The notes: generated from the letters alone by a model not told the origin. DNA of 52,592 bases from an uncultured Lentisphaeraceae bacterium (GCA_949288955.1 CASEMS010000023.1:1-52592); one strand, 5' to 3'. Shown: positions 34,218 to 43,655, counted from the first letter of the stretch. Translations and numbers: made by a program.

Positions 34218-35313
34218 GTCCGCGGCGGAGGAGAACCTGCGCCTCTTCTGCACCAAGACGCAGATTTCGTTGGTGCGCAACGTGCGGGGGGCGGTCTTCC
34301 CCGGGCGCATGGCCGAGCGGCCGGCGAAGTCCCTGGGCCGCCACCTGGCCGAGGCGGTGCGCCGCGCGGCGGAGGCCCTCGCCATGCGCGCGGAGGACGT
34401 GACGGACGACGACGATCTGGCGGCGATGGGCGAGGCCTACCACGGGCTGACCCCGCGCGAGGATCGGCCGCCGGGCTACCGCCTGCTGCGCCTCGCCGAG
34501 GCGCAGGGCGACTGGCTGGTGTGGTGCGAGGTGATGAGCGCCAACCATCTGACCTTCTCGGTGACGGGCACCTTCCTGGACTTCGTCCAAGAGGCGGAGC
34601 GTCTGCGGGGGTTGGTCGATGGCCTGGACGGGGCGCTGGGCTACGCCTCCGACCCCGAGCTGGGCTATCTGACGGCCCAGCCCTCGCTCCTGGGCACGGG
34701 CTTCCGAATCCGCAGCTGGGTCCACGTGGGGGGGCTGGCGCATTTCGGCTACCTGCGGGAATTGTGCAACGCGGCGGAGGCGAAGGGGGCCTTGGTGGAG
34801 CTGGAGCGCACGGACGTGACGCCGCCGGGGTCGCTGGTCATCATCTTCAACCGCTTCTCCCTGGGATTCACGGTGGGCGAGATCGCGGCGCGCTTCCGCG
34901 CCTTCCTGGTGCGCGTCTCGGAGCAGGAGACGGAGACGCGCTGGCGGCTCCTGCGCGACGAGCCCTTCGTCTTCCTCGATCTGCTGACGCGCGCGAAGGT
35001 TACGCTCAAAGCGGCCCTGCTGATGGACGAGCAGGAGGCGCTGGACCTGCTCTCCGACGTGCGCCTGGGGCTGACGACGGGGGCGATCGCGGCGCGGAAG
35101 GTGGACCCGCTCACGCCGCGTTGGTTCGACGATGCGCGGGAGGGCGTCTTCTACCGCGCGCACGGGCGCGCCCTGCGCCGCAAGCACATGCTGCCCCACG
35201 ACATCGACACCTACCCGCCTCGGCGCGAGGAGGCGCTGCGGGCCGAGTGGCTGAGGCCGCTGGCCAACTTCTCCTTCTCCCGTGAGCTTATCGAAAGGGC
35301 CGACGAGCAATGA
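34207..35313 (+). CDS. mcsB: McsB-like ATP:guanido phosphotransferase, catalytic motifs degenerate
   Basis: A 368-residue member of the protein-arginine kinase family by length, fold signatures and position after mcsA. Conserved parts: ISLVRNVRGAVFPGRM near the start, GYASDPELGYLTAQPSLLGTGFRIRSWVHV (about 146-174), and a C-terminal regulatory region. But the NEEDHLR motif is MSANHLT (110-116), the RGxYGEGSEA loop is RTDVTPPGSL (201-210), and the CPT(N) cysteine is Gln158. Both catalytic glutamates known from McsB therefore appear missing. It may be a pseudokinase or an arginine-binding protein. Overlaps mcsA by 11 bp and the LolA-like gene by 4 bp. Confidence 0.85.
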   Translation: MARKSAAEENLRLFCTKTQISLVRNVRGAVFPGRMAERPAKSLGRHLAEAVRRAAEALAMRAEDVTDDDDLAAMGEAYHGLTPREDRPPGYRLLRLAEAQGDWLVWCEVMSANHLTFSVTGTFLDFVQEAERLRGLVDGLDGALGYASDPELGYLTAQPSLLGTGFRIRSWVHVGGLAHFGYLRELCNAAEAKGALVELERTDVTPPGSLVIIFNRFSLGFTVGEIAARFRAFLVRVSEQETETRWRLLRDEPFVFLDLLTRAKVTLKAALLMDEQEALDLLSDVRLGLTTGAIAARKVDPLTPRWFDDAREGVFYRAHGRALRRKHMLPHDIDTYPPRREEALRAEWLRPLANFSFSRELIERADEQ

Positions 35314-36101
35314 GACTCCCCTCGCTTTTCCTGTTGGCGGCCGCGTTGGCGGCCGTGCCCTGCGGCGCCCTGCGCGCGGAGGACGCCACCGAGGGGCTCG
35401 CGCCCCGGCAGATCCTGGCCCAGGCGCGCGCCATGTTCCCGCGCGAGCGCATCGAGGTCGCCGGCGCGTTGGTCACCGCCAAGGCCCGCGGGCTCACGGA
35501 GACCGAGCGCCCTTATGAGCTGACGCTCGACTGGGCGGGCGGCGAGCCCAAGGCCACGTGCGCCCTCTTCCGCGCGCCGGGCGACAAGGAGCCGCTCCTG
35601 CGCGCGGAGCTGACGCGGGCGGATGGCGCGCCGCGCCTGACGCTCATCGACGCCGACGGCACGCGCACCGAGGGGGTGCGCCTGAACTCGCCCGTCGGCG
35701 AGAGCGACCTGACGTGGATGGATCTGGCCTTCGACTATCTGTGGTGGCCGGACGTGCGGCGTCTGGATGAGGCGGAGCTGGAGGCCAAGCGGATCCCGAC
35801 CCGCCAGAACAGCCGCGCGTGCGTGGTGCTGGAGGCCACGCCCCCCGCGCCCGTACAGGGGCTGGCCGCGGTGCGCCTGTGGGTGGACAAGGGCTCGGGC
35901 AACCTGTTGCAGACCGAGCAGTTGGACGCGGAGGGCCGCACGACGCGCCAGATGTATGTGCAGCGCCTGGGGCGCGAGGAGGGGCGGTGGGTGCCGCGGG
36001 AGTTCCGCGTGCGCCGGATGGGGACGGAGCGCGTAACGAAGCTGACGGTGCGCGCCATCCGCTCGGAGAGCTTCAGCGCGGGGGAGGGCGGCGATGCCTG
36101 A
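35310..36101 (+). CDS. LolA-like outer-membrane lipoprotein-sorting protein
   Basis: A 263-residue periplasmic protein with a signal peptide (about residues 1-23, LPSLFLLAAALAAVPCGALRA). The remaining sequence matches the LolA-like group (COG2834 type): ELTLDWAGGEPKATCALFR, LNSPVGESDLTWMDLAFDYLWW, then LWVDKGSGNLLQTEQLDAEGR and a C-terminal strand pair. This group carries lipoproteins or lipids in a half-barrel. A Cys in CGALRA could suggest a lipobox, but the context does not fit well. ATGA overlap with mcsB; 8-bp overlap with the next gene. Confidence 0.78.
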   Translation: MRLPSLFLLAAALAAVPCGALRAEDATEGLAPRQILAQARAMFPRERIEVAGALVTAKARGLTETERPYELTLDWAGGEPKATCALFRAPGDKEPLLRAELTRADGAPRLTLIDADGTRTEGVRLNSPVGESDLTWMDLAFDYLWWPDVRRLDEAELEAKRIPTRQNSRACVVLEATPPAPVQGLAAVRLWVDKGSGNLLQTEQLDAEGRTTRQMYVQRLGREEGRWVPREFRVRRMGTERVTKLTVRAIRSESFSAGEGGDA

Positions 36102-37275
36102 CGAACGGACGGCCGGGCGTCTCCTGACGCTGACGGAGACGCAGAACCGCATCGTGGCCACGTCGGTCACGTGGCTGTGCTGCGCGGTGTTGGCGGTGGG
36201 GGTGGTGGCCTCGGTGTGGCTGCTCCTGCGGGGGCTGGGCTATTTCCTGCATATCGTGGGGCCGGTGATCGTGGCCTTCTTCCTGAGCCTGCTGTCGCGG
36301 CCGTGGTATGCGCGGCTGCTGCGGTGGTGCCGGGGGCGGAACCTGCCGGCGATGGTGCTCTTCTTCGTCTCGATCCTGGTGCCGCTGGCGTTGCTGCTGT
36401 GGTTCTTCGGGGCCTTCTTCTATGAGCAGGGGACGAACCTGGCGCGGGCCTTGCCGGGGGTGGTGGAGCAGGCGCGGGCGTCGCTGACGCGCTACTTCCC
36501 GGACGCGAAGGAGTGGGTGCAGGGGCTGCTGCCGGACTTCGCGGACGTGCTTGCGGCGGATGGCTCCATCTCCTTCTCCAAACTCTTCGCGGTGCTCGGC
36601 GCGATGGCCGGCGGGGGCGTCCACATGGGCGGGGCCGTCTTCTCGGCGGGCTCGGCGGCGGCGTTGTGGCTGCTGACCTTCTTCTATTGGGGGGCCTTCG
36701 TGATGCAGCGCCCGATGACGGGGGAGGACTTCGCGGCGCGCCTGCCCTTCCTGAGCGCGCGGGGGCGGGAGACGGTGGCGCGTTACTTCCACAACTTCAG
36801 CGACATCGTGGTCTCCTACTTCCGTGGGCAGATCATCGACGTGACGCTCCAGGGCGTGCTCTATGGCACCTTCTTCCAGTTGCTTGGCTTGCCCAACGGC
36901 TTCCTCATCGGTTTCGTGCTGGGCATCATGAACCTGGTGCCTTACGTGGGGGCGACGCTGGGGCTGTGCGTGGCGTTGCCGGTCTCCTTCTTCCACGGGG
37001 GCCTGCCGCACACCTTGCTCATCTTCGCGGCCTATTGCTGCGTGCAGAGTTTTGACGGCTACGTCATGCAGCCTTACATCCAGGGGGGGCGGATGAAGCT
37101 GGCCGCTTGGCAGATCGTCTTCGCGCTGCTCTTCTGGACGCAGTTGGGCGGCTTCCTGGGATTGCTGCTGGCCATCCCGCTGACGGCCTTCGTGAAGGCG
37201 TCGTGGGGGGAGTGGCGCGCCCTGTCGGAACGGTTCGTCGGCGCGGACGCGCCGGTGTCGGAGGTGCGGACATGA
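36094..37275 (+). CDS. AI-2E family (PerM/UPF0118) membrane transporter
   Basis: A 393-residue polytopic protein of the AI-2 exporter family. Paired N-terminal segments (about 25-50 and 55-75) contain the typical GPVIVAFFLSLLSRPWYARLL; another lies near 85-110. A soluble region follows, then the C-terminal set with YFRGQIIDVTLQGVLYGTFFQLLGLPNGFLIGFVLGIMNLVPYVGATLG and GGRMKLAAWQIVFALLFWTQLGGFLGLLLAIPLTAFVK, the family hallmark. Members transport varied substrates, so the cargo is unknown. Overlaps the LolA-like gene by 8 bp and the next gene by 4 bp. Confidence 0.9.
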   Translation: MPDERTAGRLLTLTETQNRIVATSVTWLCCAVLAVGVVASVWLLLRGLGYFLHIVGPVIVAFFLSLLSRPWYARLLRWCRGRNLPAMVLFFVSILVPLALLLWFFGAFFYEQGTNLARALPGVVEQARASLTRYFPDAKEWVQGLLPDFADVLAADGSISFSKLFAVLGAMAGGGVHMGGAVFSAGSAAALWLLTFFYWGAFVMQRPMTGEDFAARLPFLSARGRETVARYFHNFSDIVVSYFRGQIIDVTLQGVLYGTFFQLLGLPNGFLIGFVLGIMNLVPYVGATLGLCVALPVSFFHGGLPHTLLIFAAYCCVQSFDGYVMQPYIQGGRMKLAAWQIVFALLFWTQLGGFLGLLLAIPLTAFVKASWGEWRALSERFVGADAPVSEVRT

Positions 37276-37835
37276 GTGGGCTTCTTCTCGCGCGGGTGTT
37301 GGTGGCGGCCTTGGCCTTGGCGTTGGCCGGGTGGGGGTGCTTCCTCCTCGCGCCCGCCTCGGCGGGGGCGGTGCGGGCGTTGCCGCGCGCCCGGGTGCCG
37401 GGGATGGCGCTCTCCCTGCTGTGCTGGGTCTGGGTGGCGGCGGAGCTGTTGGCGCACCCGATCGACTTCCTGGCTTTCCTCACGCCCACGCGGATCGTCG
37501 TCGGCGCGATCGTCTGCGTGCCGCTGACGTGGGTGCTGCTGGGGAACCTGCTGTGCGCGCGCGCCATCGGCGGGTTGCTGATGCTGTGGCCCATGCCCGT
37601 CATCCTGGCCGTGCGCGACCAGGTTACGCTTTGGCGTCTGGTGCCGGTCTCGATCGGGTACCTCAGCCTCACGTTCGGGATGTGCGTGGTCTTCTATCCA
37701 TGGATCCTGCGCGTGGCGTGCGAGCGTCTGGCGGGCAGGCCGGTGTTGCGGCGAATCGTGGCGGCGGCCTTCGTGGCGGCGGGGGCGTTGGCGGCGTGCG
37801 CCGCGTGCGCGCTTGGGAAGGTGGTGGGCGAATGA
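37272..37835 (+). CDS. Hypothetical membrane protein, about 5 TM
   Basis: A 187-residue hydrophobic protein with roughly five membrane segments (about 5-28, 42-60, 68-90, 95-112 and 130-150) and a final one near 160-180. Sequence such as PASAGAVRALPRARVPGMALSLLCWVWVAAELL gives no family I recognise. The ATG overlaps the upstream stop (ATGA) and the stop overlaps the LptF/LptG-type gene, so it is made with the two flanking envelope genes. A role in envelope or lipid handling is inferred from position only. The larger frame upstream in this phase is a shadow of the transporter gene. Confidence 0.75.
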   Translation: MSGLLLARVLVAALALALAGWGCFLLAPASAGAVRALPRARVPGMALSLLCWVWVAAELLAHPIDFLAFLTPTRIVVGAIVCVPLTWVLLGNLLCARAIGGLLMLWPMPVILAVRDQVTLWRLVPVSIGYLSLTFGMCVVFYPWILRVACERLAGRPVLRRIVAAAFVAAGALAACAACALGKVVGE

Positions 37836-38944
37836 GCATCCTGTTCCGTTACGTCTGGCGTTCCTTCGCGGTGCCGGCGGCCATCTGTCTGATGGGGCTT
37901 TGCGCGCTGACGCTGCTCTTCATGAGCTTTGACCTCATCGGCGCCTGCTTCGACCCGAAGGCCAACGTCACGGCGCAGGTGGCGGGCGACTTCCTTTTCG
38001 GCACGCTCTCGATGTATCTGGAGTGGCTCCTGCCCGCCGTCTTCCTGCTCTCCACGCTCTATGTGATGTGGCAGTTCTGCCGGCACAGCGAGCTGATCGC
38101 CATGCGCGCCGGCGGCATCGGCCTGGGCACCATCACGGCGCCCATCGTGCTGACGGCCCTGCTCGCCGCGTTGCTCTCCTTCGCCAACACGGAGTTCGTC
38201 CGCCCCATCGCCGGGGCGCGCGCGATGGCCATCAAGGATTCCGACTTCCGCAAGACGGGCCGTGAGCCGTTGATGGGCGTTGGCTTCTCCGCGCCAGGCC
38301 ATGCGCGTGTCTGGGTCATCGACGCGCTCGACCCCACCGACCCCACGACGCTCACCGGCGTGCGTGTTACCCTCAACCGCCCCGACGGCTCCAAGCGCGT
38401 TACCTACGCCGCGCCCCGCGCCCGTTGGCTGGATGGCGCGTGGTGGCTGCTGGATGGCGTAACGTGCACGTACTACGACGAGCTCGACACCGTCATCGCG
38501 CCGCCCGAGGGGCTGACCGCCACGCTGCCCGTCAAAGCGTTGTACGAGGCGCGCGAGACGCCCCGCCAGATCCTCGTCCAGAACACCGACGCCGCGCTCT
38601 CCTCCGCCGCCGACCGCAAGGTCAGCCGCAAGCTCCGCGACCAGACGGGCCTCACCACCCGCCAGAAGCTGGAGGATTCCTACGCCACCTACAACCATTA
38701 CGCCGCGCCCTTCTCCATCCTGCTGGTGACCCTGTTCGCGATCCCTGCGGGAATCGCCTCGGGGCGGCAATCGGTCTTCCGCGGCATCCTGTTGGCGCTG
38801 GGGCTCTTTCTGTCGTACTACGCGCTCACCGCGCTCTCCATGCTTTTGGCCAACAATGACATCGTCAAGCCTGCGTTGGCCGTGGCCCTGCCCTCCGCCG
38901 TCTTCGGCGTGGCGGCCATCATCCTCTTCCGCAAATTGCCCTGA
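37832..38944 (+). CDS. LptF/LptG-family (YjgP/YjgQ) lipopolysaccharide permease
   Basis: A 370-residue inner-membrane permease. N-terminal membrane segments with SILFRYVWRSFAVPAAICLMG and a second hairpin (EWLLPAVFLLSTLYVMWQFCRHSELIAMRAGGIGLGTI) are typical of the family. A periplasmic beta-jellyroll (about 125-275) precedes three C-terminal segments (APFSILLVTLFAIPAGIASGRQSVFRGILLALGLFLSYY). With LptB it extracts LPS. Only one such gene is here, so the second permease and LptB/C must be elsewhere. Overlaps the preceding hypothetical by 4 bp. Which of LptF or LptG it is cannot be told. Confidence 0.9.
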   Translation: MSILFRYVWRSFAVPAAICLMGLCALTLLFMSFDLIGACFDPKANVTAQVAGDFLFGTLSMYLEWLLPAVFLLSTLYVMWQFCRHSELIAMRAGGIGLGTITAPIVLTALLAALLSFANTEFVRPIAGARAMAIKDSDFRKTGREPLMGVGFSAPGHARVWVIDALDPTDPTTLTGVRVTLNRPDGSKRVTYAAPRARWLDGAWWLLDGVTCTYYDELDTVIAPPEGLTATLPVKALYEARETPRQILVQNTDAALSSAADRKVSRKLRDQTGLTTRQKLEDSYATYNHYAAPFSILLVTLFAIPAGIASGRQSVFRGILLALGLFLSYYALTALSMLLANNDIVKPALAVALPSAVFGVAAIILFRKLP

Positions 38945-38960
38945 GCAGAAAGGACGCCCG

Positions 38961-39680
38961 ATGTCAGAGACCCGTGCCACGATGAGGGGAATCCCCGGGG
39001 ACGCCGCGCGGCGGCGTGGGCTTCGCCGCGTCCTGCTGCCGGTGGCGGGGTTCGCGCTGGCCTTCGGGGTGGGGGCGGGGCTGTTGCTTGGCGGGGTGGG
39101 GCTGCCTTGGTGGGCGGGCGCGGTGGTGCTCGCGGTCGCGCTCGGCGGCTTCGCGCTCTATCGTCGCCGCCAGCCGGCCCTTGTCTATGGTTACTTTAAG
39201 GGTGCGCGTGGCGAGGAGATGGTGGCTGGCGAGTTGGCCCATCTGCCGCCGACGTGGACGATCTTCAACGGTTTGCTGTTGCCCGATGGCCGGGACATCG
39301 ACCATGTGGCCATTGGCCCGCAGGGCGTCTTCGTCATCGAGACCAAGCATTGGAGCGGCGAGGTCTCCGTGGAGCATGGGGCCATCCTCGCCAATGGCCG
39401 CACGCTCCAACGCTCACCCATCGCCCAGGTGCGCCGTGCGTCGGCCGCCGTCGCGGAGGCCTTGGCCGTGGCCGACCCGCCGGCCGCCGCGCTCCACGGC
39501 GTTCTCTGTTTCGCCGGGCCGCAGTTTGCCGACGGGGCCGTCCGGGCCGACGAGGTGTTGGTCTGCTCGCACCTGGGGTTGGTCGCCGCGCTCACGTTGG
39601 GGCCGACGCTCTTGGATGCCGCCGCCATCGCCCGTTGCGTTGCCCGGCTCGGCGCGCTCACGCTTACGGAAGGACTCTGA
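38961..39680 (+). CDS. NERD-domain (nuclease-related) membrane protein
   Basis: A 239-residue protein with two N-terminal membrane segments (about 22-45 and 50-68) and a cytoplasmic NERD domain: GARGEEMVAGELAHLPPTWTIFNGLLLPDGRDIDHVAIGPQGVFVIETKHWSGEV. The predicted nuclease-like residues are Glu86, Asp114, Glu127 and Lys129. NERD proteins are thought to process DNA or RNA but their roles are mostly undefined. AAAGGA precedes the ATG by 6 nt. It is inserted between the LPS permease and the Prc-type protease genes and is one of the few genes in the run not overlapping its neighbours. Confidence 0.85.
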   Translation: MSETRATMRGIPGDAARRRGLRRVLLPVAGFALAFGVGAGLLLGGVGLPWWAGAVVLAVALGGFALYRRRQPALVYGYFKGARGEEMVAGELAHLPPTWTIFNGLLLPDGRDIDHVAIGPQGVFVIETKHWSGEVSVEHGAILANGRTLQRSPIAQVRRASAAVAEALAVADPPAAALHGVLCFAGPQFADGAVRADEVLVCSHLGLVAALTLGPTLLDAAAIARCVARLGALTLTEGL

Positions 39681-39684
39681 ACCT

Positions 39685-41832
39685 ATGAAGAAACACCTCC
39701 TTGCCCTCTGCCTCACCTTGGCCGCCGCCCTCGCGACCGCCGCCGTCGCGACGCTCGCCCCCGAGCCGGTCTATCCGGAGATCGCCCGGCGCGTGATCCG
39801 TCAGCTCGGTGCCAACCACCTCTCCGGCGAGCGCTTCGACGACCGCCTCTCCGCCGTCGCCTGGACGAACCTGATCGACTCGCTGGACTTTGACCGCACG
39901 CTCCTCACCCAGGAGGATCTTAGGCGGTTGGAGCCGCTCCGCACGCAGCTCGACGACCGCCTTGCGCGCGGGGATTTGTCCTTCGGTTATGACCTGATGC
40001 AGGTGGTGCGCGAGCGTTTGGGGGCGCGGTGCGATTACGTGGAGGCCATCCTTAAAGAGGAGAATCCCTTTGACTTCACCTTGGATGAGACCTTTGTCTG
40101 GAAGCGTCGGAAGGCCGAGCGTCCCGCCGATTCGGAGGCCCAGAGGGCGCTTTGGCGCGCGGCCCTGAAGAACGAGTACCTTGCCCTCACCCTGGCCAAG
40201 GAGTTGGATGCCGAGGAGGCTGCCGAGGCCGAGAAGGCAGGCAAGCCCAAGGACGAGGAGGAACCCGGCTATGAGGAGGAGGATCTGAATGAGCCGATTC
40301 CCGAGATCCTCGCCAAGCGCTATCGGACGCTCCGCGACGTCTTCTTGGAGATGGATTCCGAGACCGTCCTCCAGCGCATCCTTTCCGCCGTCGCCAACGC
40401 CTACGACCCGCACACCGACTATATGTCTCCGATGAACTTCGAGGAGTTCAGCATGGAGATGAACCTCACGCTCTGCGGCATCGGCGCCACTCTCCGCCTG
40501 GACGACGGCGCCATCCGCGTCATGGAGCTTATGCCCGGCGCCCCCGCGGCCAGCGACACCCGCGACATCCGCCTTCAGGAGGGGGATTTGATCATCGGCG
40601 TTGGGCAGGACGACGGCCCCATCGAGGACATCCGCCACAAGCCGCTCTCCCGCACCGTCCGCAAAATCCGCGGCCCCAAGGGCTCCAAGGTCGTCCTTCG
40701 CGTCATCCCCGTCTCCGACAAGACACGGACGCGCACCAAACTCGTCGACCTCGTGCGCGACGAGATCAAGCTTGAGGAGCAGGCCGTCACCGGTCGCGTC
40801 GAGCGGCTCTCCGTCCCCTCCGGCGAACGCCGCCTCGGCTACGTCCGCATCCCGGCCTTCTATGCGGGGGTCGTGGGGGGCGACAATGCCGCGGATGCAC
40901 GCTCCATGACCCGCGACCTGTTGCGCTACCTCCAGGATTTCAACCAAGAGCACGTCGATGGCTTGGTCATCGATCTCCGCAACAATGGCGGTGGTTCCCT
41001 CATGGAGGCCCTTAGCATGACCGGCCTCTTCGTTACCGGCCCCACCGTCCAAGTGCGCGACGCCCGCAACATCCAGGTGCTTCCCAGCCGAGGCGCCGTG
41101 GCCTTCCGCAAGCCGCTCCTCATCCTCACCAACCGCAACTCCGCCTCCGCCTCCGAGATCGTCGCCTCCGCGCTCCAGGATTATGGCCGTGCCATCATCG
41201 TCGGCGATTCCAAGAGCCACGGCAAAGGCACCGTCCAGACCGTCATGGGCTTGGGGGACAACCAGGTCTATGGTGCCGACCGCATCACCTCCGCCTGCTT
41301 CTACCGTATCAACGGCGGCACCACCCAACTGCGTGGCGTCATCCCCGACATCGTCCTCCCCTCCATCTATGATGCCCTTGAGCTCGGCGAGGATCAGCTC
41401 CCGGGGGCGCTCCCTTACAGCGAGGTGCCTCCCGCCTATTACGCCAAGACCGCCGACCTCGCCCCCTACCTCCCCAAACTCAAGGCCGCCTCCGACAAGC
41501 GCCTCGCCAAGGACACCCAGTATCAGGCCTCCCAACGCCTCATCGCCCACGTCCGCAAAGCCAACGCCGAGCAGACCGTCCCCCTCAACATCGACAAGCG
41601 CCGTGAGCGGATGCGGGCCGAGCGCGCCATGCAGAAACTTCAGGACGAGGCCCTCCAGGGCGGCGCCGCCAAGGCCCGAAAGGATGGCCCCACCGCCGAG
41701 AACGACCCCATCCTCCGCGAGGCGCTCCACATCCTCTCCGACTACATCGACCTCCGCGGCGGCCCCGACCAGCCTGTCAATACCGACGGCGATCTCGGCC
41801 TGCGGCTCTTCCGTATCTTTGGAGAGCAATGA
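39685..41832 (+). CDS. prc: Tail-specific (Prc/CtpA) S41 protease
   Basis: A 715-residue periplasmic serine protease. Signal peptide about 1-22. A Prc-type N-terminal region (YPEIARRVIRQLGANHLSGERFDDRLS) is followed by a PDZ domain near 255-335 and the S41 catalytic domain. The nucleophile is Ser488 in NRNSASASEI and the general base Lys514 in SHGKGTVQT. The size and the long C-terminal helix region (DUF3340-like, from about 590) match Prc rather than shorter CtpA. An Asp/Glu-rich insert lies near 195. Prc trims cell-wall enzymes and lipoprotein-linked substrates. GGAAGGA precedes the ATG; the stop overlaps dxs. Confidence 0.93.
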   Translation: MKKHLLALCLTLAAALATAAVATLAPEPVYPEIARRVIRQLGANHLSGERFDDRLSAVAWTNLIDSLDFDRTLLTQEDLRRLEPLRTQLDDRLARGDLSFGYDLMQVVRERLGARCDYVEAILKEENPFDFTLDETFVWKRRKAERPADSEAQRALWRAALKNEYLALTLAKELDAEEAAEAEKAGKPKDEEEPGYEEEDLNEPIPEILAKRYRTLRDVFLEMDSETVLQRILSAVANAYDPHTDYMSPMNFEEFSMEMNLTLCGIGATLRLDDGAIRVMELMPGAPAASDTRDIRLQEGDLIIGVGQDDGPIEDIRHKPLSRTVRKIRGPKGSKVVLRVIPVSDKTRTRTKLVDLVRDEIKLEEQAVTGRVERLSVPSGERRLGYVRIPAFYAGVVGGDNAADARSMTRDLLRYLQDFNQEHVDGLVIDLRNNGGGSLMEALSMTGLFVTGPTVQVRDARNIQVLPSRGAVAFRKPLLILTNRNSASASEIVASALQDYGRAIIVGDSKSHGKGTVQTVMGLGDNQVYGADRITSACFYRINGGTTQLRGVIPDIVLPSIYDALELGEDQLPGALPYSEVPPAYYAKTADLAPYLPKLKAASDKRLAKDTQYQASQRLIAHVRKANAEQTVPLNIDKRRERMRAERAMQKLQDEALQGGAAKARKDGPTAENDPILREALHILSDYIDLRGGPDQPVNTDGDLGLRLFRIFGEQ

Positions 41833-43655
41833 CGCCTCCTGCGCCAATCGCCCATGAGACCCCTTTGCTGGACGCCATCCGCACGCCGGCTGACGTCCGT
41901 TCGCTTCCCGAGTCCGATCTTCCCCGCCTTGCCGCCGAGATTCGCGACCGCCTTGTCGCCGTCGTCTCCAAGACCGGCGGCCATCTTGCCCCCAGCCTCG
42001 GCGTCGTCGAGCTGACCATCGCGCTTTGCCGGGTCTTCGATTTCCCCTCCGACAAGTTGGTCTGGGACGTCGGCCACCAGGCCTATGCCTGGAAGATGCT
42101 CACAGGCAGGAACCAACGGATGGGGACACTCCGTCGCTTCGGCGGCATCCGCGGGTTCCCCTTCCCGGCGGAATCCCCCTACGATGCGGCCGTCGGCGGC
42201 CACGCCGGGGTCGCCCTCGCCACGGCCCTCGGCTTCGCCGCCGCCCGCGACGCCCAGGGCGGCGCCGGGCACGTCATCGCCGTCGTCGGCGACGCCTCCC
42301 TCACCAACGGCATCTCCCTCGAAGCCCTCAACGCCGTCCGCCACACCACCGAGCGGCTCATCCTTGTCATCAACGACAATGGCATGAGCATCTCCCGCAA
42401 CGTCGGCGCCCTTGCCCGAGTCTTCGCCCGCCAGCTCACCGGCCTGCGCTACAACCGCATCCGCGCCGCCGCCGAGACGGCCGGCCATCGCCTTCGGCTC
42501 TTCCGGCTGAAAGCCTTCTACCGCACCCTCAAGACCATCGTCAAGGGCATCCTGCTTCGTCAGCACTCCTCCCTCTTCGAGGATTTGGGCCTCCGTTACA
42601 TCGGCCCCATCGACGGGCACGACATCCCCGCCCTCTGCGATGCCCTCCGCGCCGCCGCCGAAGGCCACGTCCCCGTCGCCCTCCACATCGCCACCGTCAA
42701 AGGCAAAGGGTATCCCCCCGCCGAGCGCAACCCCTCCAAATGGCACGGCGTCGGCCCTTGGGCCGCCGATGCCGCCCCCAAGGCCGACCGCCCCACATGG
42801 AGCGCGGCCTTCGGCAAAACCCTCCGCGACCTTGCCCTCGCCGATTCGCGCATCCACGCCATCACGGCCGCCATGCGCGATGGCACCGGCCTGGACCTCT
42901 TCTTCCGCGACCTCCCCGCGCGCGCCCATGACGTCGGCATCTGCGAGGGTTACGCCCTCACCTTCGCCGCCGGCCTCGCCGCCGCCGGGCTTCGCCCCAT
43001 CGTCGCCCTGTACTCCACCTTCGCCCAGCGCGCCGTCGACAACCTCATGCACGACGTCTGCCTCCCCAACCTCCCCGTCACACTCTGCCTCGACCGCGCG
43101 GGATTCGTCGGCCCCGACGGCCCCACCCATCATGGCCTCTACGACTTGGCCATGTTCCGCGCCCTCCCCAACCTCGTGATCCAAGCCCCCTGCGACGCCG
43201 CCGGCCTTGCCGCCGCTCTTGACGCCGCCCTCCGTCGCAACGGCCCCACCGTCATCCGTTATCCCCGCGGCGCCCTTCCCGAAGGCCCCGCGCCCCGACT
43301 CCCCGGCGCCACGCCCGGCGGCCCTGTCATCCTCGCCCTCGGCCCCACCGCCTTCTGGGCCGAGCCTGTCGCCCGTGCCCTTGGCCTCGCCCTCGAACCC
43401 ATCGACCAGGTCAAACCGTTGCCCGCTCTCGTCCGAACGCTTGGCGACCGCCCCCTCATTACCCTTGAGGACGCCGCGGAGGAGGGGGGCTTCGGCTCCG
43501 CCGTCGCGGAGGTTCACCGCGGCCCGCTCCTCATCCTCGGCTGGCCCGACCGCTTCGTGCCCCAAGGTTCCGATGCCGAGCTCCGCGCGGCCTGCGGCCT
43601 CGACGCCGCCGGCCTCCGCCTCCGCATCGCCGCTTTCCTTTCCGCGCTGCCATGA
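41829..43655 (+). CDS. dxs: 1-deoxy-D-xylulose-5-phosphate synthase
   Basis: A 608-residue thiamine-diphosphate enzyme joining pyruvate and glyceraldehyde 3-phosphate, first step of the MEP isoprenoid route and a precursor for pyridoxal phosphate and thiamine. The TPP motif is GDASLTNGISLEALNAV with ILVINDN. The second domain has GICEGYALTFAAGLAAAGLRPIVALYSTFAQRAVD with the conserved Glu, and DRAGFVGPDGPTHHGLYDLAMFR. The C-terminal transketolase domain is short but present. Length is close to the usual 620-640. ATGA overlap with prc upstream and with mutL downstream. Confidence 0.95.
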   Translation: MTPPAPIAHETPLLDAIRTPADVRSLPESDLPRLAAEIRDRLVAVVSKTGGHLAPSLGVVELTIALCRVFDFPSDKLVWDVGHQAYAWKMLTGRNQRMGTLRRFGGIRGFPFPAESPYDAAVGGHAGVALATALGFAAARDAQGGAGHVIAVVGDASLTNGISLEALNAVRHTTERLILVINDNGMSISRNVGALARVFARQLTGLRYNRIRAAAETAGHRLRLFRLKAFYRTLKTIVKGILLRQHSSLFEDLGLRYIGPIDGHDIPALCDALRAAAEGHVPVALHIATVKGKGYPPAERNPSKWHGVGPWAADAAPKADRPTWSAAFGKTLRDLALADSRIHAITAAMRDGTGLDLFFRDLPARAHDVGICEGYALTFAAGLAAAGLRPIVALYSTFAQRAVDNLMHDVCLPNLPVTLCLDRAGFVGPDGPTHHGLYDLAMFRALPNLVIQAPCDAAGLAAALDAALRRNGPTVIRYPRGALPEGPAPRLPGATPGGPVILALGPTAFWAEPVARALGLALEPIDQVKPLPALVRTLGDRPLITLEDAAEEGGFGSAVAEVHRGPLLILGWPDRFVPQGSDAELRAACGLDAAGLRLRIAAFLSALP

